DNA of 64,000 nt from CAZSDU01 sp964429135 (lineage in GTDB: Bacteria; Bacteroidota; Bacteroidia; Bacteroidales; FEN-979), in the NCBI GenBank assembly GCA_964429135.1, contig CAYSAU010000017.1, forward strand, positions 8,499 to 72,498. Direction: 5' to 3'. The position numbers and the translations under genes are program-made. Shown piece after piece: positions 35,385 to 44,557 of this stretch (within the stretch, counting starts at the first letter, position 1; every line of letters starts with the position of its first letter). The notes below the pieces were generated by a model. It saw only the letters and a list, made by a program, of their open reading frames with translations, was not told the DNA's origin and made no database searches.

Positions 35385-37414
35385 TACCCTTTGTTTTTTG
35401 GTAAACTGAAAAAGAATGTTGCCCCTTGACCGGGTTCTGCTTCGGCCCAAACCCGTCCTTTATGCTTATGAATAATGCGTTGTACATTGGCAAGTCCTAT
35501 GCCTGTGCCTTCAAATTCGGCCACGGAATGTAGCCGTTGAAAAACGCCAAACAATTTGTGTGCATATTTCATATTAAAACCCACCCCGTTATCACGAACG
35601 AAAAATACGAAATTTTTCTCTTCCTCTTTGAAGCCAATGGATATTTCTGCCTTTTTGATAAACCGGGTAAATTTAACGGCATTCTCAAGCAAATTCACCC
35701 AAACCTGTTTCAGCAGGGAATAATCTCCCGAAACATGTGGCAATTCCTGTACTTCCCAGCGAATCTCTCTTTTTTCTGTATCTTGTTTTAAAGTTTCAAC
35801 TACCTCCCTTACCAGCCTGTTCATTTCTATTTTGGTTTTTTGGACCTCCTGGCGGCCGGTTCTTGAGAACTTCAACAAATCATCGATGAGTGTTCCCATT
35901 TGTCCGGCAGCATCTGTTATAGTTGTCAGATAATATTGCGCTTTTTCGGGCAGGTCGGCGCTGAATTTATCAATCAGCAAATTTACGTATCCATTAATGT
36001 GGCGCAAGGGCGCCCGCAGATCATGGGAAACCGAATAAGTAAAAGCTTCAAGTTCCTTGATTGTTGCATCGAGTTGGGCAGTGCGGTCAATGACACGCTG
36101 TTCCAGTTGCTCGTTCAGTTTCTGGATCTCTTTCTCCGTGGTTTTGCGCTTGGTGATATCAGTCATAATATGCACAGCGCCAACTAATTCCTGGTTTTCG
36201 TCAAGAATCGGGTCCACCACCACTTCAAACACCGATTCGCCAAGAGCCAGTTCCATCAACTCTCTGTTTTTACTTATTCTTGTTCGCACGAATGGGCAAT
36301 TTTCTATCGGATTTTCAGTACCGTGGATTAAATGAAAGCACTGTTTTCCAAATGGATTACTTGAACCGCGCTCAATAATTTTTTGAAAAGCTTTATTCTG
36401 CTGAACTACCTTTTGATCACTATCGAGAATTGCAATCCCATCTTGAATGGAATCAAAAGTTTTGCTCCAATGACGGGAGGCTTGCTGAATCTTTTGCTCG
36501 GCTTGCTTTTGTTCGGTGATATCTCTAAATTCAACAGTTCTGACAGTTTTTCCTTTATATGGGATATTTCTTGCTTCCAGTCTAATCGGATACAATTCTC
36601 CATTTTTGCGTAAACCAACGGCTTCATAAGGTTTTTCGTAGCCAGACAAAATATTATTCATAACCTTATCCCTTGTTTCCGGAGCGATAAGCAATAAACC
36701 GTCCATCCCAATCAGTTCATCGTAAGAATAGCCTGTTATTTTCGAAAGTCCCTGATTGCACTCTAAAATAAGCCCTTTATCATGAATGGTAATACCGCCA
36801 AAAGAGGCATCATGCAAAGCTTTAAAGCGTTCTTCACTTTCGCGAAGCACCTGCTCCACCTGTTTAAGCTCCTTATTTGTTGCCTGATGTTTTTCATTGT
36901 CGCGGGATAATTTTTGAATGATATCGGCATCTCTGTAATTTTCTGTCAACCCCAAAGAAAAAATCAACGCCAGATCCAGTTCAATCACTTTTTTGAATTG
37001 CAGCAATAACATTTCGTCCTCAGCACTAAATGGTCTTTCTTTATTGTCAAGCACACATATAGTCCCAAAAGGTGTTTGATCCGGGAAATTTATCGGATAA
37101 CCGAGGTAAGCTATCATCCCGAGTTTTATATCGGGATTCTTCTCCCAATACTTATTTTTCAAGGCATTGGGAATGCGAAGCTTTTTTTGCGTTTTGATCA
37201 CCGTTTCGCAATACAATCCATACCAATGATCTTTGTCGCCAACTTTATATGGATTATTTTCCGTTTCACTTGAAGTGAAAACTTCCATATATTCATTTTC
37301 GGTTTTCATGATCAAAGCTGCGGGAACATGCATAATACCTGCAATTAAGTTCGCTATTTCCTGCCACTTTTTTAAAAAACCACGAGGTATCTTCTCAAAT
37401 GAATTTTCCTGCAT
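35384..37414 (-). CDS. Sensor histidine kinase (GAF-PAS-PAS-HisKA-HATPase)
   Basis: 676 residues without membrane helices. A GAF domain (about 20-165, YCETVIKTQKKLRIPNALK...GYPINFPDQTPFGTICVLD), two PAS domains, then HisKA with YSVSHDLRAPLRHINGYV and HATPase_c (ENAVKF, VRDNGVGF, GTGIGLANV). The HisKA type and the missing receiver resemble phytochrome-like kinases that phosphorylate small Rcp1-type regulators, which is what the following gene encodes. The sensed signal is unknown. The -7 box at 37451-37458 supports the start. Confidence 0.9.
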   Translation of the reverse strand: MQENSFEKIPRGFLKKWQEIANLIAGIMHVPAALIMKTENEYMEVFTSSETENNPYKVGDKDHWYGLYCETVIKTQKKLRIPNALKNKYWEKNPDIKLGMIAYLGYPINFPDQTPFGTICVLDNKERPFSAEDEMLLLQFKKVIELDLALIFSLGLTENYRDADIIQKLSRDNEKHQATNKELKQVEQVLRESEERFKALHDASFGGITIHDKGLILECNQGLSKITGYSYDELIGMDGLLLIAPETRDKVMNNILSGYEKPYEAVGLRKNGELYPIRLEARNIPYKGKTVRTVEFRDITEQKQAEQKIQQASRHWSKTFDSIQDGIAILDSDQKVVQQNKAFQKIIERGSSNPFGKQCFHLIHGTENPIENCPFVRTRISKNRELMELALGESVFEVVVDPILDENQELVGAVHIMTDITKRKTTEKEIQKLNEQLEQRVIDRTAQLDATIKELEAFTYSVSHDLRAPLRHINGYVNLLIDKFSADLPEKAQYYLTTITDAAGQMGTLIDDLLKFSRTGRQEVQKTKIEMNRLVREVVETLKQDTEKREIRWEVQELPHVSGDYSLLKQVWVNLLENAVKFTRFIKKAEISIGFKEEEKNFVFFVRDNGVGFNMKYAHKLFGVFQRLHSVAEFEGTGIGLANVQRIIHKHKGRVWAEAEPGQGATFFFSLPKNKG

Positions 37415-37450
37415 ATTATTTCCCCTTTTTATAACGGATCATTGAATCTT

Positions 37451-37458
37451 CAAAAATA
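37451..37458 (-). promoter_or_regulatory. -7 promoter box TATTTTTG (two-component operon)
   Basis: Minus-strand TATTTTTG matches TAnnTTTG, 37 bases upstream of the first kinase start. Confidence 0.5.
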
Positions 37459-37475
37459 AAAATTTAAATATAATC

Positions 37476-38222
37476 CTATTCCTGCGTTTTCTTCTTCAGG
37501 AAAGGGTAGAGGATACTGTACCCGTAGCCCAGTACAAGCATCCCCATGCCCCACCAGAATGCCAGCGGAGAATCAAACCACCATAGCAGCGCAAAGATGA
37601 CAATAAGCAGGATCATCGGTATCATCACAACTGGTTTTTTAGTAGGAGCCGGATAATGAATCCCTGAAACCTGAAGAATGATGGCTGCCGCCACGCTTAG
37701 AAATAACACCCCCTGTTCCCAGGCAGGCAAAGTCAACTCTTCGTCGGGAAGGAGAAGAAAAATCCACATCGCCACGAATCCGGCAATCAGCGTAACCGGT
37801 AAACCGGTATATCCTTTAAGTCCGCGTACCGTATCCATCACCCGGAATTTCGATAACCGCATCGCACCGGAAGCGACCATCAATGTGGGGAAGAGGGACC
37901 TGACTGCCAGTGCCTGTCCGGGAAGTGTAACCGTAAACACCAACACTGCCGGAGCGACCGAAAAAGAGAGGAAGTCGACGAAGGTATCGAGTTCGGCTCC
38001 AAATGCGCTGGTACCTCGCACCCAACGTGCTACCGCCCCATCTAAGGAATCAAAAATCCAGGCCAGGAAGATGAGCAGACAACCCATAGCAACCGGTTCT
38101 CGCTCGTCATTAACCATTCCATGAAAAACGAAGATTATGCTTAGAAAACCGGAGAACAGCGCAAGTATGGTAATGCTGCAGGGAAGCCATTGCCTCCACC
38201 CGGAAATGGGGAAGATGTTCAT
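37476..38222 (-). CDS. pssA: CDP-diacylglycerol--serine O-phosphatidyltransferase
   Basis: 248 residues with about seven hydrophobic segments. The CDP-alcohol phosphatidyltransferase motif D-G-x2-A-R-x8-G-x3-D-x3-D is present as SLDGAVARWVRGTSAFGAELDTFVDFLSFSVAPA. It makes phosphatidylserine from CDP-diacylglycerol and serine in the inner membrane. The neighbouring psd gene encodes the next enzyme, which converts phosphatidylserine to phosphatidylethanolamine, so the identity is well supported by context. Confidence 0.9.
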   Translation of the reverse strand: MNIFPISGWRQWLPCSITILALFSGFLSIIFVFHGMVNDEREPVAMGCLLIFLAWIFDSLDGAVARWVRGTSAFGAELDTFVDFLSFSVAPAVLVFTVTLPGQALAVRSLFPTLMVASGAMRLSKFRVMDTVRGLKGYTGLPVTLIAGFVAMWIFLLLPDEELTLPAWEQGVLFLSVAAAIILQVSGIHYPAPTKKPVVMIPMILLIVIFALLWWFDSPLAFWWGMGMLVLGYGYSILYPFLKKKTQE

Positions 38223-38257
38223 CTGTAACTTGTTTATCTGTTGAAATTATATATATG

Positions 38258-38998
38258 TTATGCCAATCTTACTGTCATCAATTCAGCAACAGGCGTAACC
38301 CCAGCGGTGACCCATTCGCCCGGTTTGACCAGCATTCTTACCTGCGGTTCGGGGAGGTAAAGGTCAAGGCGGGACCCGAATTTCATCATGCCGATACGTT
38401 CACCCTGCTTCACGGGAACGGAACGGGTTGTATCAGGCCAATATACCACTCGTCGCGCGATCGGACCCACGATCTGAAAAACCAGGCATCCAGTATATTT
38501 GTTTACGATACGGATCGCGTTATGCTGGTTCACAGCCGAAGATTTTTCTTTGATCGTCAACAGATGTTTCCCAGGGTAATAGCCCAGGAATTCAGATTCT
38601 CCACCGATTGGAGCCCGGTTCACATGGACATCCATCAGGCTCAGAAACACACTAATCCTAACCACCGGTACATTGGAAAATTCTTCCAGTTTGTCCACAG
38701 TGGTCATTTTCAGGCCGGAATCCAGACAGATTTTCCTGAATTCAGCGGCTGAAAAACAGTTAATGCTGGTGACCTTCCCGTCTGCAGCCGATAAAATCAG
38801 GCGTTCATCCTCCTGAACATCCCGGTCTGGATCACGGAAAAACCAGATCAGGTAAGCCGTCAGGACTGTCAGAACCGGGATCATGACGACAAGCATTAGT
38901 TTGGATGATATCCCGGAGAAGGTCACGCTTGTTGCAATGACTGCTCCTGTCAACCAGACTGCTACAAGATGCGATATGACCTCTTTTCGGATTTTCAT
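38258..38998 (-). CDS. psd: Phosphatidylserine decarboxylase
   Basis: 246 residues of the short (archaeal/Bacteroidota) PSD type with two N-terminal helices. The self-cleavage site is G208-S209 in GMMKFGSRLDLYLP; after cleavage S209 becomes the pyruvoyl group. VHVNRAPIGG and the RIGMMKFGS region are conserved. It decarboxylates phosphatidylserine to phosphatidylethanolamine in the inner membrane. It lies between a CPBP-family gene and pssA in one operon. Confidence 0.93.
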   Translation of the reverse strand: MKIRKEVISHLVAVWLTGAVIATSVTFSGISSKLMLVVMIPVLTVLTAYLIWFFRDPDRDVQEDERLILSAADGKVTSINCFSAAEFRKICLDSGLKMTTVDKLEEFSNVPVVRISVFLSLMDVHVNRAPIGGESEFLGYYPGKHLLTIKEKSSAVNQHNAIRIVNKYTGCLVFQIVGPIARRVVYWPDTTRSVPVKQGERIGMMKFGSRLDLYLPEPQVRMLVKPGEWVTAGVTPVAELMTVRLA

Positions 38999-38999
38999 C

Positions 39000-39902
39000 T
39001 TAAAAAGCTATTATTTCCCAGAAACCCAGTAGGATAAACGCCAATCCCATCAGAAGATGGCAGATCACTACCCCAATCAGGTTATGATGTCTGGCATACA
39101 GCCATCCCCATAAAAGGCTGATTGAAAATGTCATCAGGGCAAAAGGGAGCGAATAGACCGTATGGATCGCACCAAAGATCAGAGAGACAGCAACTACTGA
39201 CCAGAAAACTTTCCCTTTTCCCAACAGTATTAGTTCGGTAGAGCTCTGAATCACCCCTCTGATCAGAAACTCCTGTAGCGGAGCGCTGATGATGTAAGTG
39301 TAAAGAAACAAGGTACTCAGCTCCTCGAAGGCAATCAGCGATTTTCCCTTTAGCAATGTTTCGGAATGTATCATCACGATCTTGAGAACCACCAAACCGG
39401 CAACAATCACTCCGGAGGCAAGCAACGCCTCTGTAACCGATTTTCTCCAGTTATTCAGGGTAACTCCATAGGCCGAAAGAGGAAAACCACTTTTACGTAT
39501 CAGGAGGACCATCAGTACCACTTGGCTTAGCACGAAAAATAACCCAAACCAACGTATCAAAACTGGTTTGGAAGCATCGAACAAACCAGGCTGATAGAAA
39601 AATGCAAGTAAAAAAATGTAAATACTGACTCCGATCGCGAACCAAAGGAGAAGACTCGAAGCAACCGTTCGTAATTTGAGGGACTCTGCCAGCTCCTCAT
39701 TTTTTTGTTGCAGGGCAAACTCCCGTGCTTCCACCTTAACCGACATCATGCCAAAGACCTCTGCCAGCTCGGCAACTTCCGGTGGGTTCCTGGTTTCGTC
39801 AGTATACTGTAATAAATCATCCACATTCTGGTAAGAACCCTGGGTGATCTTGCGGGCATGTTCAGTGATGGAGTGGATTGCTTCTTTTGTTTCTTCTGCC
39901 AT
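39000..39902 (-). CDS. HAMP-like/CPBP (Abi-type) intramembrane protease-like protein A
   Basis: 300 residues. The first ~75 residues form a soluble HAMP-like helical segment (ITQGSYQNVDDLLQYT...PPEVAELAEVFGMMSVKVEAREF) with coiled-coil character, followed by about eight hydrophobic helices of the CPBP (CAAX protease/bacteriocin processing) fold. The first catalytic motif, normally E-E-x3-R, is Q-E-F-L-I-R-G; FGAIHTVYS and CHLLMG are the second and third motifs. So one glutamate of the pair is replaced. It shares its unusual N-terminus with the gene at 44558-45475, and so is part of a paralogous pair. It precedes psd by 1 base. Function is unknown. Confidence 0.75.
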   Translation of the reverse strand: MAEETKEAIHSITEHARKITQGSYQNVDDLLQYTDETRNPPEVAELAEVFGMMSVKVEAREFALQQKNEELAESLKLRTVASSLLLWFAIGVSIYIFLLAFFYQPGLFDASKPVLIRWFGLFFVLSQVVLMVLLIRKSGFPLSAYGVTLNNWRKSVTEALLASGVIVAGLVVLKIVMIHSETLLKGKSLIAFEELSTLFLYTYIISAPLQEFLIRGVIQSSTELILLGKGKVFWSVVAVSLIFGAIHTVYSLPFALMTFSISLLWGWLYARHHNLIGVVICHLLMGLAFILLGFWEIIAF

Positions 39903-39927
39903 GGTCTATATGGGGTACTGCATTGCC

Positions 39928-39935
39928 CAAAAATA
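39928..39935 (-). promoter_or_regulatory. -7 promoter box TATTTTTG (CPBP-psd-pssA operon)
   Basis: Minus-strand TATTTTTG matches TAnnTTTG, 26 bases upstream of the CPBP start at 39902. Confidence 0.5.
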
Positions 39936-40069
39936 CAAAAACGATTTCATTTAATTGGCATATTGATGAGAGAGATCAGACTGATTACACCGATTTTACC
40001 CGAGGTTATCCTTAGTACCAGTGTCATTCGTGTTCTATTCTCAAATTGTAATAGAATTTGTCCCTAACG

Positions 40070-41869
40070 CTATTCCATCATTACATTAATACAAACTCCT
40101 GGTCCTGTATTGGCAATGATCGCCGGGGTAGAATACTCAATAAACAGAGGTTTTTGTCCGGTTAACTTCTCCATAAATTCCAAATAAAACGCAACTTTTT
40201 CAGAGTCCTTGGCATGCGTAATAGCATAACCCCATACCGGTCGACCGGTAATCTCTTTCGTAACATTCCGGATAACATTCTGCAAACTACCCTTTAGCGA
40301 AAAGGATTTTGCAAAAACTTCGGCTGTTCCCTCATTGTTTATAGCAATGGCAGGCTTAATATCTAATAAGTTGGCAATGAAACCTTTTAGCGGACTTACC
40401 CGTCCGCTTTTTGCAATATACTTCAGAGAATCGAATCCCGCCCGTAAGATGATCTTTGATTTCCATAAAGGCACCCACTGCAGGATTTCTTCGTGCGAGG
40501 CTCCCGAAGCAATGGCGCGTGCAATCCTGAGTACCAGCAAGCCTTCTCCACCCGACAGGGAAGCTGAATTCACCACATCTATTCTTTTCTTATAGAGATT
40601 TTGCATTTCCCGGGCTACCTTCAGACTGGCCGCCCAGGTTCCCGTCATTTTTTCACTGAAATGGACAGCGATAACAGACTGGTAACGAGAGAGCAGATAC
40701 TCATAGGTATGTTCAAATTCCCGGGCCGAATTTTGAGAGGTGGTTGGCCGGATCGATGAGGTTTTCATTTTCTCATAGAATTCCAGCGGCATCAGGGTGA
40801 TCCGGTCAAGATAAAATTCCTCTCCGAAATGGAGGATGAATGGGATCACATGAATCTGGTATTGATCCAGTATCTGTTGAGGCAGATCACAACCCGAGTC
40901 GGTCATTAAGGCGATATCCGACTTCCGGTTTAGCCGGATCTCCTGCTGCATCACCATATCATCCGCTTTCTGGTAACTCAACGTTCCCATCTGTTGCAGA
41001 TGGGCTACCATCTGATCCGGCCGATCGGTATGAAGATGTATGTGAAGTTTACGGGGGGAACCGGCAACCACTAGAGAATCGCCTAGTTCTCCTATCTTTT
41101 CTGCTATTGTTTTCTTATCCAGCCGATCCCCTGAGATGAGCGCTTCAGTACAATACCGGTAAGTGATCTTCTCATGAGGAAGCTGAGACCATTCAGCTTG
41201 TTCCTCTTCATATGTATTTGGTAGAAAACTTCTTTCCTGGTCTCCATAAAGGAAGAAATCGCGGATCCCTTCCAGAAAAAAGACAAATCCTTTACCGCCG
41301 GCATCCACCACCTGGGCCCTTGCAAGCAGAGCCAGCTGGCTGGTCGTGGCTGCCAGGGATTCCAATGCCCGGTTGTAGGCTTCTGAAAACAAAGAAACAA
41401 AATCATCTACCCTGTCACGCAAGTTATACAAACAGTCAGCCCAGTCGCTGATCACCGTCAGAATTGTCCCTTCAACCGGGTTGGATATGGCTTCGTAAGC
41501 ATACCTGACGGCTTGTTTCATGCTCTCTGCGAAGGAATTGATATTCAAAGTCTCATGGTCGGGGATCTCGTTGCTGAACCCATACAGGAACTGTGCAAAG
41601 ATGATTCCGGAGTTTCCACGGGCTCCTGTCAGAGCAGCATCGGCCATTGCAACAACTGTTCTCTTTGCATCACTATCAGGTTTGGTAGCCTCTGTCATAT
41701 ACCGCAACGTCCAGGCAAGATTAGTGCCCGTATCGGCGTCTGCTAACGGAAATACATTGATGTCGTTGAGCAGTTTCTGGTTTTGTGAAATGCGCTGTGC
41801 CCCGGCACGAAAGGCGTAATAGAGCTGCTGTCCGTCAATTTTGTTGATTTGTTGGATAATCATTATCAT
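40070..41869 (-). CDS. DAK2-DegV fusion protein (FakA/FakB-like)
   Basis: 599 residues. The N-terminal half is a DAK2/FakA-type kinase domain with FPLADADTGTNLAWTLRYM and GARGNSGIIFAQFLYGF; the C-terminal half (from about residue 314, ALMTDSGCDLPQQILDQYQIHVIPF) is a DegV/FakB-type fatty-acid-binding domain. In Gram-positive bacteria FakA phosphorylates fatty acids bound by a separate FakB, so a fusion would present a fatty acid to its own kinase domain. Because the first DAK2 domain half is present, ATP binding is likely. The start could be at 41869 or two codons later. It stands alone, divergent from the next gene. Confidence 0.85.
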   Translation of the reverse strand: MIMIIQQINKIDGQQLYYAFRAGAQRISQNQKLLNDINVFPLADADTGTNLAWTLRYMTEATKPDSDAKRTVVAMADAALTGARGNSGIIFAQFLYGFSNEIPDHETLNINSFAESMKQAVRYAYEAISNPVEGTILTVISDWADCLYNLRDRVDDFVSLFSEAYNRALESLAATTSQLALLARAQVVDAGGKGFVFFLEGIRDFFLYGDQERSFLPNTYEEEQAEWSQLPHEKITYRYCTEALISGDRLDKKTIAEKIGELGDSLVVAGSPRKLHIHLHTDRPDQMVAHLQQMGTLSYQKADDMVMQQEIRLNRKSDIALMTDSGCDLPQQILDQYQIHVIPFILHFGEEFYLDRITLMPLEFYEKMKTSSIRPTTSQNSAREFEHTYEYLLSRYQSVIAVHFSEKMTGTWAASLKVAREMQNLYKKRIDVVNSASLSGGEGLLVLRIARAIASGASHEEILQWVPLWKSKIILRAGFDSLKYIAKSGRVSPLKGFIANLLDIKPAIAINNEGTAEVFAKSFSLKGSLQNVIRNVTKEITGRPVWGYAITHAKDSEKVAFYLEFMEKLTGQKPLFIEYSTPAIIANTGPGVCINVMME

Positions 41870-41893
41870 CTTTTTATTTCAGGTAAAAGTATA

Positions 41894-41901
41894 TAATTTT
41901 G
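41894..41901 (+). promoter_or_regulatory. -7 promoter box TAATTTTG
   Basis: TAATTTTG matches TAnnTTTG. A TTG start codon at 41899 for the following gene falls inside the box, which is why the ATG at 41917 is used. Confidence 0.5.
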
Positions 41902-41916
41902 GTTCAGATTTTCGGG

Positions 41917-43005
41917 ATGATGAACTACAATAACATAACTGGTATTGTAACAAACAAACTGACGTGGTCCGGTGACCAAGAGATGGTTGATCGGATGGCC
42001 AATCACTATCGGGTGTGGCAACTGCTGCGGGATAACCGAACCTGGGCTTCTCCTCTTGTAGAATCTTATGCATTCACTCTGCTTCCGGAGTCGGTCAGTC
42101 TTTCCGATTGTCATGCCTTCATCAACCGGATGATGGATCTTTTCCTCCGGAATCCTTTTTTGGTAAGGTTTCTGGATAAAGCTTCCGGCAAGGCATTTCC
42201 GGTACTCCGGCACCGGTTGCAAACCGAAGGTCATAAAGTTATCACAGATGCCCTGGCATTCGCAATGGCACTGGAGCGACTCACCCGTGCCTGTTACCAG
42301 GATGCCCTGTTTTTTGAAGAGTGTATAAGGATCCTCCGGGAAAGAAGTAAAAAACAAAAGTCCTGGAACGCTATTCCCCTTTTCTATCAGATCAAAGCAA
42401 TATCTCTTGAACCGGTAATCCGGTCGATGATAGGCGCCCACAAGCGGCCACCCGAAAAACTTGGAAAGAGTTCTGGTTCCCGGGCGTTGCAGATCAATAT
42501 TCTGGAAGCCACTTTTTCGGACTGGTTGATGGGATTGTACGACAATGCCATGACAGGGTGGGTGTTGGCTATCCACAAAGCAGGAAAACACAGGATAGAT
42601 CCTGCTACCGGTGCAGGACCGAACTTCTGGGAAGAGAGCCGGAAAGCCTTAGGGATCCGGCCTCCTTTGCCAGGGAAATGGGTTGACCTTTACCAGGCTT
42701 GGAATATGGCCTTTGTGTCAAAAATGTATGACTTTCCCTATATCATAGCCAAATTACTAATCCCTCAGGTGGCTGATTACCAAAATCATTCGGAAATCTA
42801 TATGTACAACAGAGTGATCGCTCTTTACCTGTATATGAGTTATTTTTCTTTTGACACAGCGGATCCGGAGCGAAGACTACTGATCCGGATGCGCTGGAAT
42901 GACGAACAGTTGACTCGCACGTGGGGTAAAATCAACAGGGAATGCGCCAGAGAATATGTTCTCAGCGTCAGGCAGGCAAAACGGAGTCAACAACAAAAAA
43001 AATGA
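41917..43005 (+). CDS. Uncharacterised protein, helical
   Basis: About 362 residues. I do not recognise it. It has no signal peptide or membrane helix; it is rich in aromatic and basic residues (AYFWQ-rich helices such as SWNAIPLFYQIKAISLE and KWVDLYQAWNMAFVSKMYDFPYIIAKLLIP). The ATG at 41917 or 41920 is used because the TTG at 41899 overlaps the promoter. The stop codon overlaps the start of the next gene as ATGA, so it is translationally coupled to a cysteine-rich membrane protein. It is the first gene of a group of three unknown genes. Confidence 0.7.
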   Translation: MMNYNNITGIVTNKLTWSGDQEMVDRMANHYRVWQLLRDNRTWASPLVESYAFTLLPESVSLSDCHAFINRMMDLFLRNPFLVRFLDKASGKAFPVLRHRLQTEGHKVITDALAFAMALERLTRACYQDALFFEECIRILRERSKKQKSWNAIPLFYQIKAISLEPVIRSMIGAHKRPPEKLGKSSGSRALQINILEATFSDWLMGLYDNAMTGWVLAIHKAGKHRIDPATGAGPNFWEESRKALGIRPPLPGKWVDLYQAWNMAFVSKMYDFPYIIAKLLIPQVADYQNHSEIYMYNRVIALYLYMSYFSFDTADPERRLLIRMRWNDEQLTRTWGKINRECAREYVLSVRQAKRSQQQKK

Positions 43006-43550
43006 ACGAAAACCAGGTTCACCTAAAGATGAAACCATTACCGGCCGGATTCCTGTTAAAGGTAAAATGGGCTGGTGCCCGGCTGATTTTCTTTTTCTTT
43101 TTGGCTTTAGGCTTACTTACCGGTGGAATCATCTGTTGGTTCTTTGCCCCTCTTTATTCCTGGTATTTCTTCGGTGAGTTCAACTTCACAAAATACATCC
43201 GGTTTATTTATCCCATTATGCTGGAGTGGATCAAAGTCGAAATCCGGTATATCAAACATAAGAAGTACCGCAACCATTTTCCGGTATCACTGACAGCGCC
43301 TCCCATGATGTTTCCCGAGAAAACTCATCTGAGAATAAGTCAAACCTGGATGGGACCCAAAGATAATTGCAACGGATGTATCCGCTGTTGTGTACTGGCG
43401 GAATGCCCTCTTATTGATATGCAACGGAAAACCTGTCTGAGCTATGGTACCTTTTTCTGGAGATACTTCCATTGCGGAAGATACCCGGAGAACCAGGAAC
43501 AGATCGATTTTTACCAGTGTCCGAAATGGAGTTTTAAAGTTTTTCTCTAA
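43002..43550 (+). CDS. Uncharacterised membrane protein with a CxxCxxCC cluster
   Basis: About 182 residues from the ATG at 43002. Hydrophobic segments lie near residues 18-45 and 55-75. The C-terminal part carries C-N-G-C-I-R-C-C-V-L-A-E-C-P, then a further cysteine in RKTC and two more at the end (FHCGRY, FYQCPKW). Eight or so cysteines in a short stretch suggest a metal centre, iron-sulfur or zinc, but no named family is recognised. The start is chosen because the ATG overlaps the stop of the preceding gene (ATGA). Confidence 0.65.
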   Translation: MNENQVHLKMKPLPAGFLLKVKWAGARLIFFFFLALGLLTGGIICWFFAPLYSWYFFGEFNFTKYIRFIYPIMLEWIKVEIRYIKHKKYRNHFPVSLTAPPMMFPEKTHLRISQTWMGPKDNCNGCIRCCVLAECPLIDMQRKTCLSYGTFFWRYFHCGRYPENQEQIDFYQCPKWSFKVFL

Positions 43551-43598
43551 AATTCAATTAAATTTATCAAAAAAATCTGACCTTAAAATCCCAGTTTT

Positions 43599-44444
43599 AT
43601 GAAAACAAATTTTTATGGTAAGATGCAATCCCTCGTTAAGTTTTTAGCAGTCGGACTGCTGTTATGGAATTGCAGTGGAGGAATCAGGGAACAAACGTCT
43701 CAAAAGACATCTGCTGATACTCTTTTTCCGGAAGCAAGATTATCCACAGAAATCAAACAGGAGTTATACGCCTTGCCCACTCCGCTTGAAATCACGATAA
43801 TTCTTGAAAAGAGCAGGGCAGGATATATTTTCGATATCACCAATCCACCCGTGAATGCAGCGAAATATATCGCAGAAAGAGAAAAAGCGCTGAACCTGGG
43901 AGTTTATACCGCCGATTTGGCCTATTCTGCCACCTATGGTCAGAAGGATGCCACAAACAAGTTTCTGGCCTGTACGGCAAAATTATCGGATGAATTGAGC
44001 ATAACCGGAATTTATGAGGCTGGACTGGTAGAACGGATCAAACGGGTGGGTAATAACCGTGACAGTTTGGTCGGTATGGTTGAAAATATACTGATGCATA
44101 CTAGTTCTTTGCTTGCCCGGCAAAATCGCCATTATATTGCAGTACTGATTGCCACAGGGGCTTTCGTGGAAGGGTTATACCTTGCTGCAGAGCTGAATAT
44201 TGTGGCGGAAAACAATACCTTGATCTCTTCGGCTATCCTGAAGCAAAAAGATCATCTTGACAAACTGCTCACCGTTATGGAAGCATTTCGCGAATGCCAG
44301 CAAATGGATGCTTTATTTCAACGACTAACATCGCTGCGATCTGTTTTCACTGGTTTTGGCCTGAAACCAGGGAAATCACTGCCCCGAGAAAAGGCCATGG
44401 TGCTCAGCGATGTTGTAGAGAAAGTAAGAAACGAAATCATATAA
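43599..44444 (+). CDS. Uncharacterised exported protein
   Basis: 281 residues with a signal sequence ending near LLLWNCSGG; C25 could be a lipoprotein cysteine, though the lipobox is imperfect. The rest is helical and hydrophilic with no recognised motifs (TADTLFPEARLSTEIKQELYALPTPLEITIILEKS is the opening of the mature part). It is in a run of unknown genes between two CPBP paralogues, pointing the same way. Confidence 0.65.
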   Translation: MKTNFYGKMQSLVKFLAVGLLLWNCSGGIREQTSQKTSADTLFPEARLSTEIKQELYALPTPLEITIILEKSRAGYIFDITNPPVNAAKYIAEREKALNLGVYTADLAYSATYGQKDATNKFLACTAKLSDELSITGIYEAGLVERIKRVGNNRDSLVGMVENILMHTSSLLARQNRHYIAVLIATGAFVEGLYLAAELNIVAENNTLISSAILKQKDHLDKLLTVMEAFRECQQMDALFQRLTSLRSVFTGFGLKPGKSLPREKAMVLSDVVEKVRNEII

Positions 44445-44557
44445 TTATCAGAACCCGGAACTTGCTTCATTCGTCCGGATTCTTCCTTTCATTATTTCTG
44501 ATTTCGTAATTGTATGCCAACCAACAATGTAATAATGGATGAACACCTCCTTCTGTT

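Noticed and set aside
41899..41916. TTG start for the unknown gene at 41917
   Set aside because: The TTG lies in a TAnnTTTG promoter box, so transcription starts after it.
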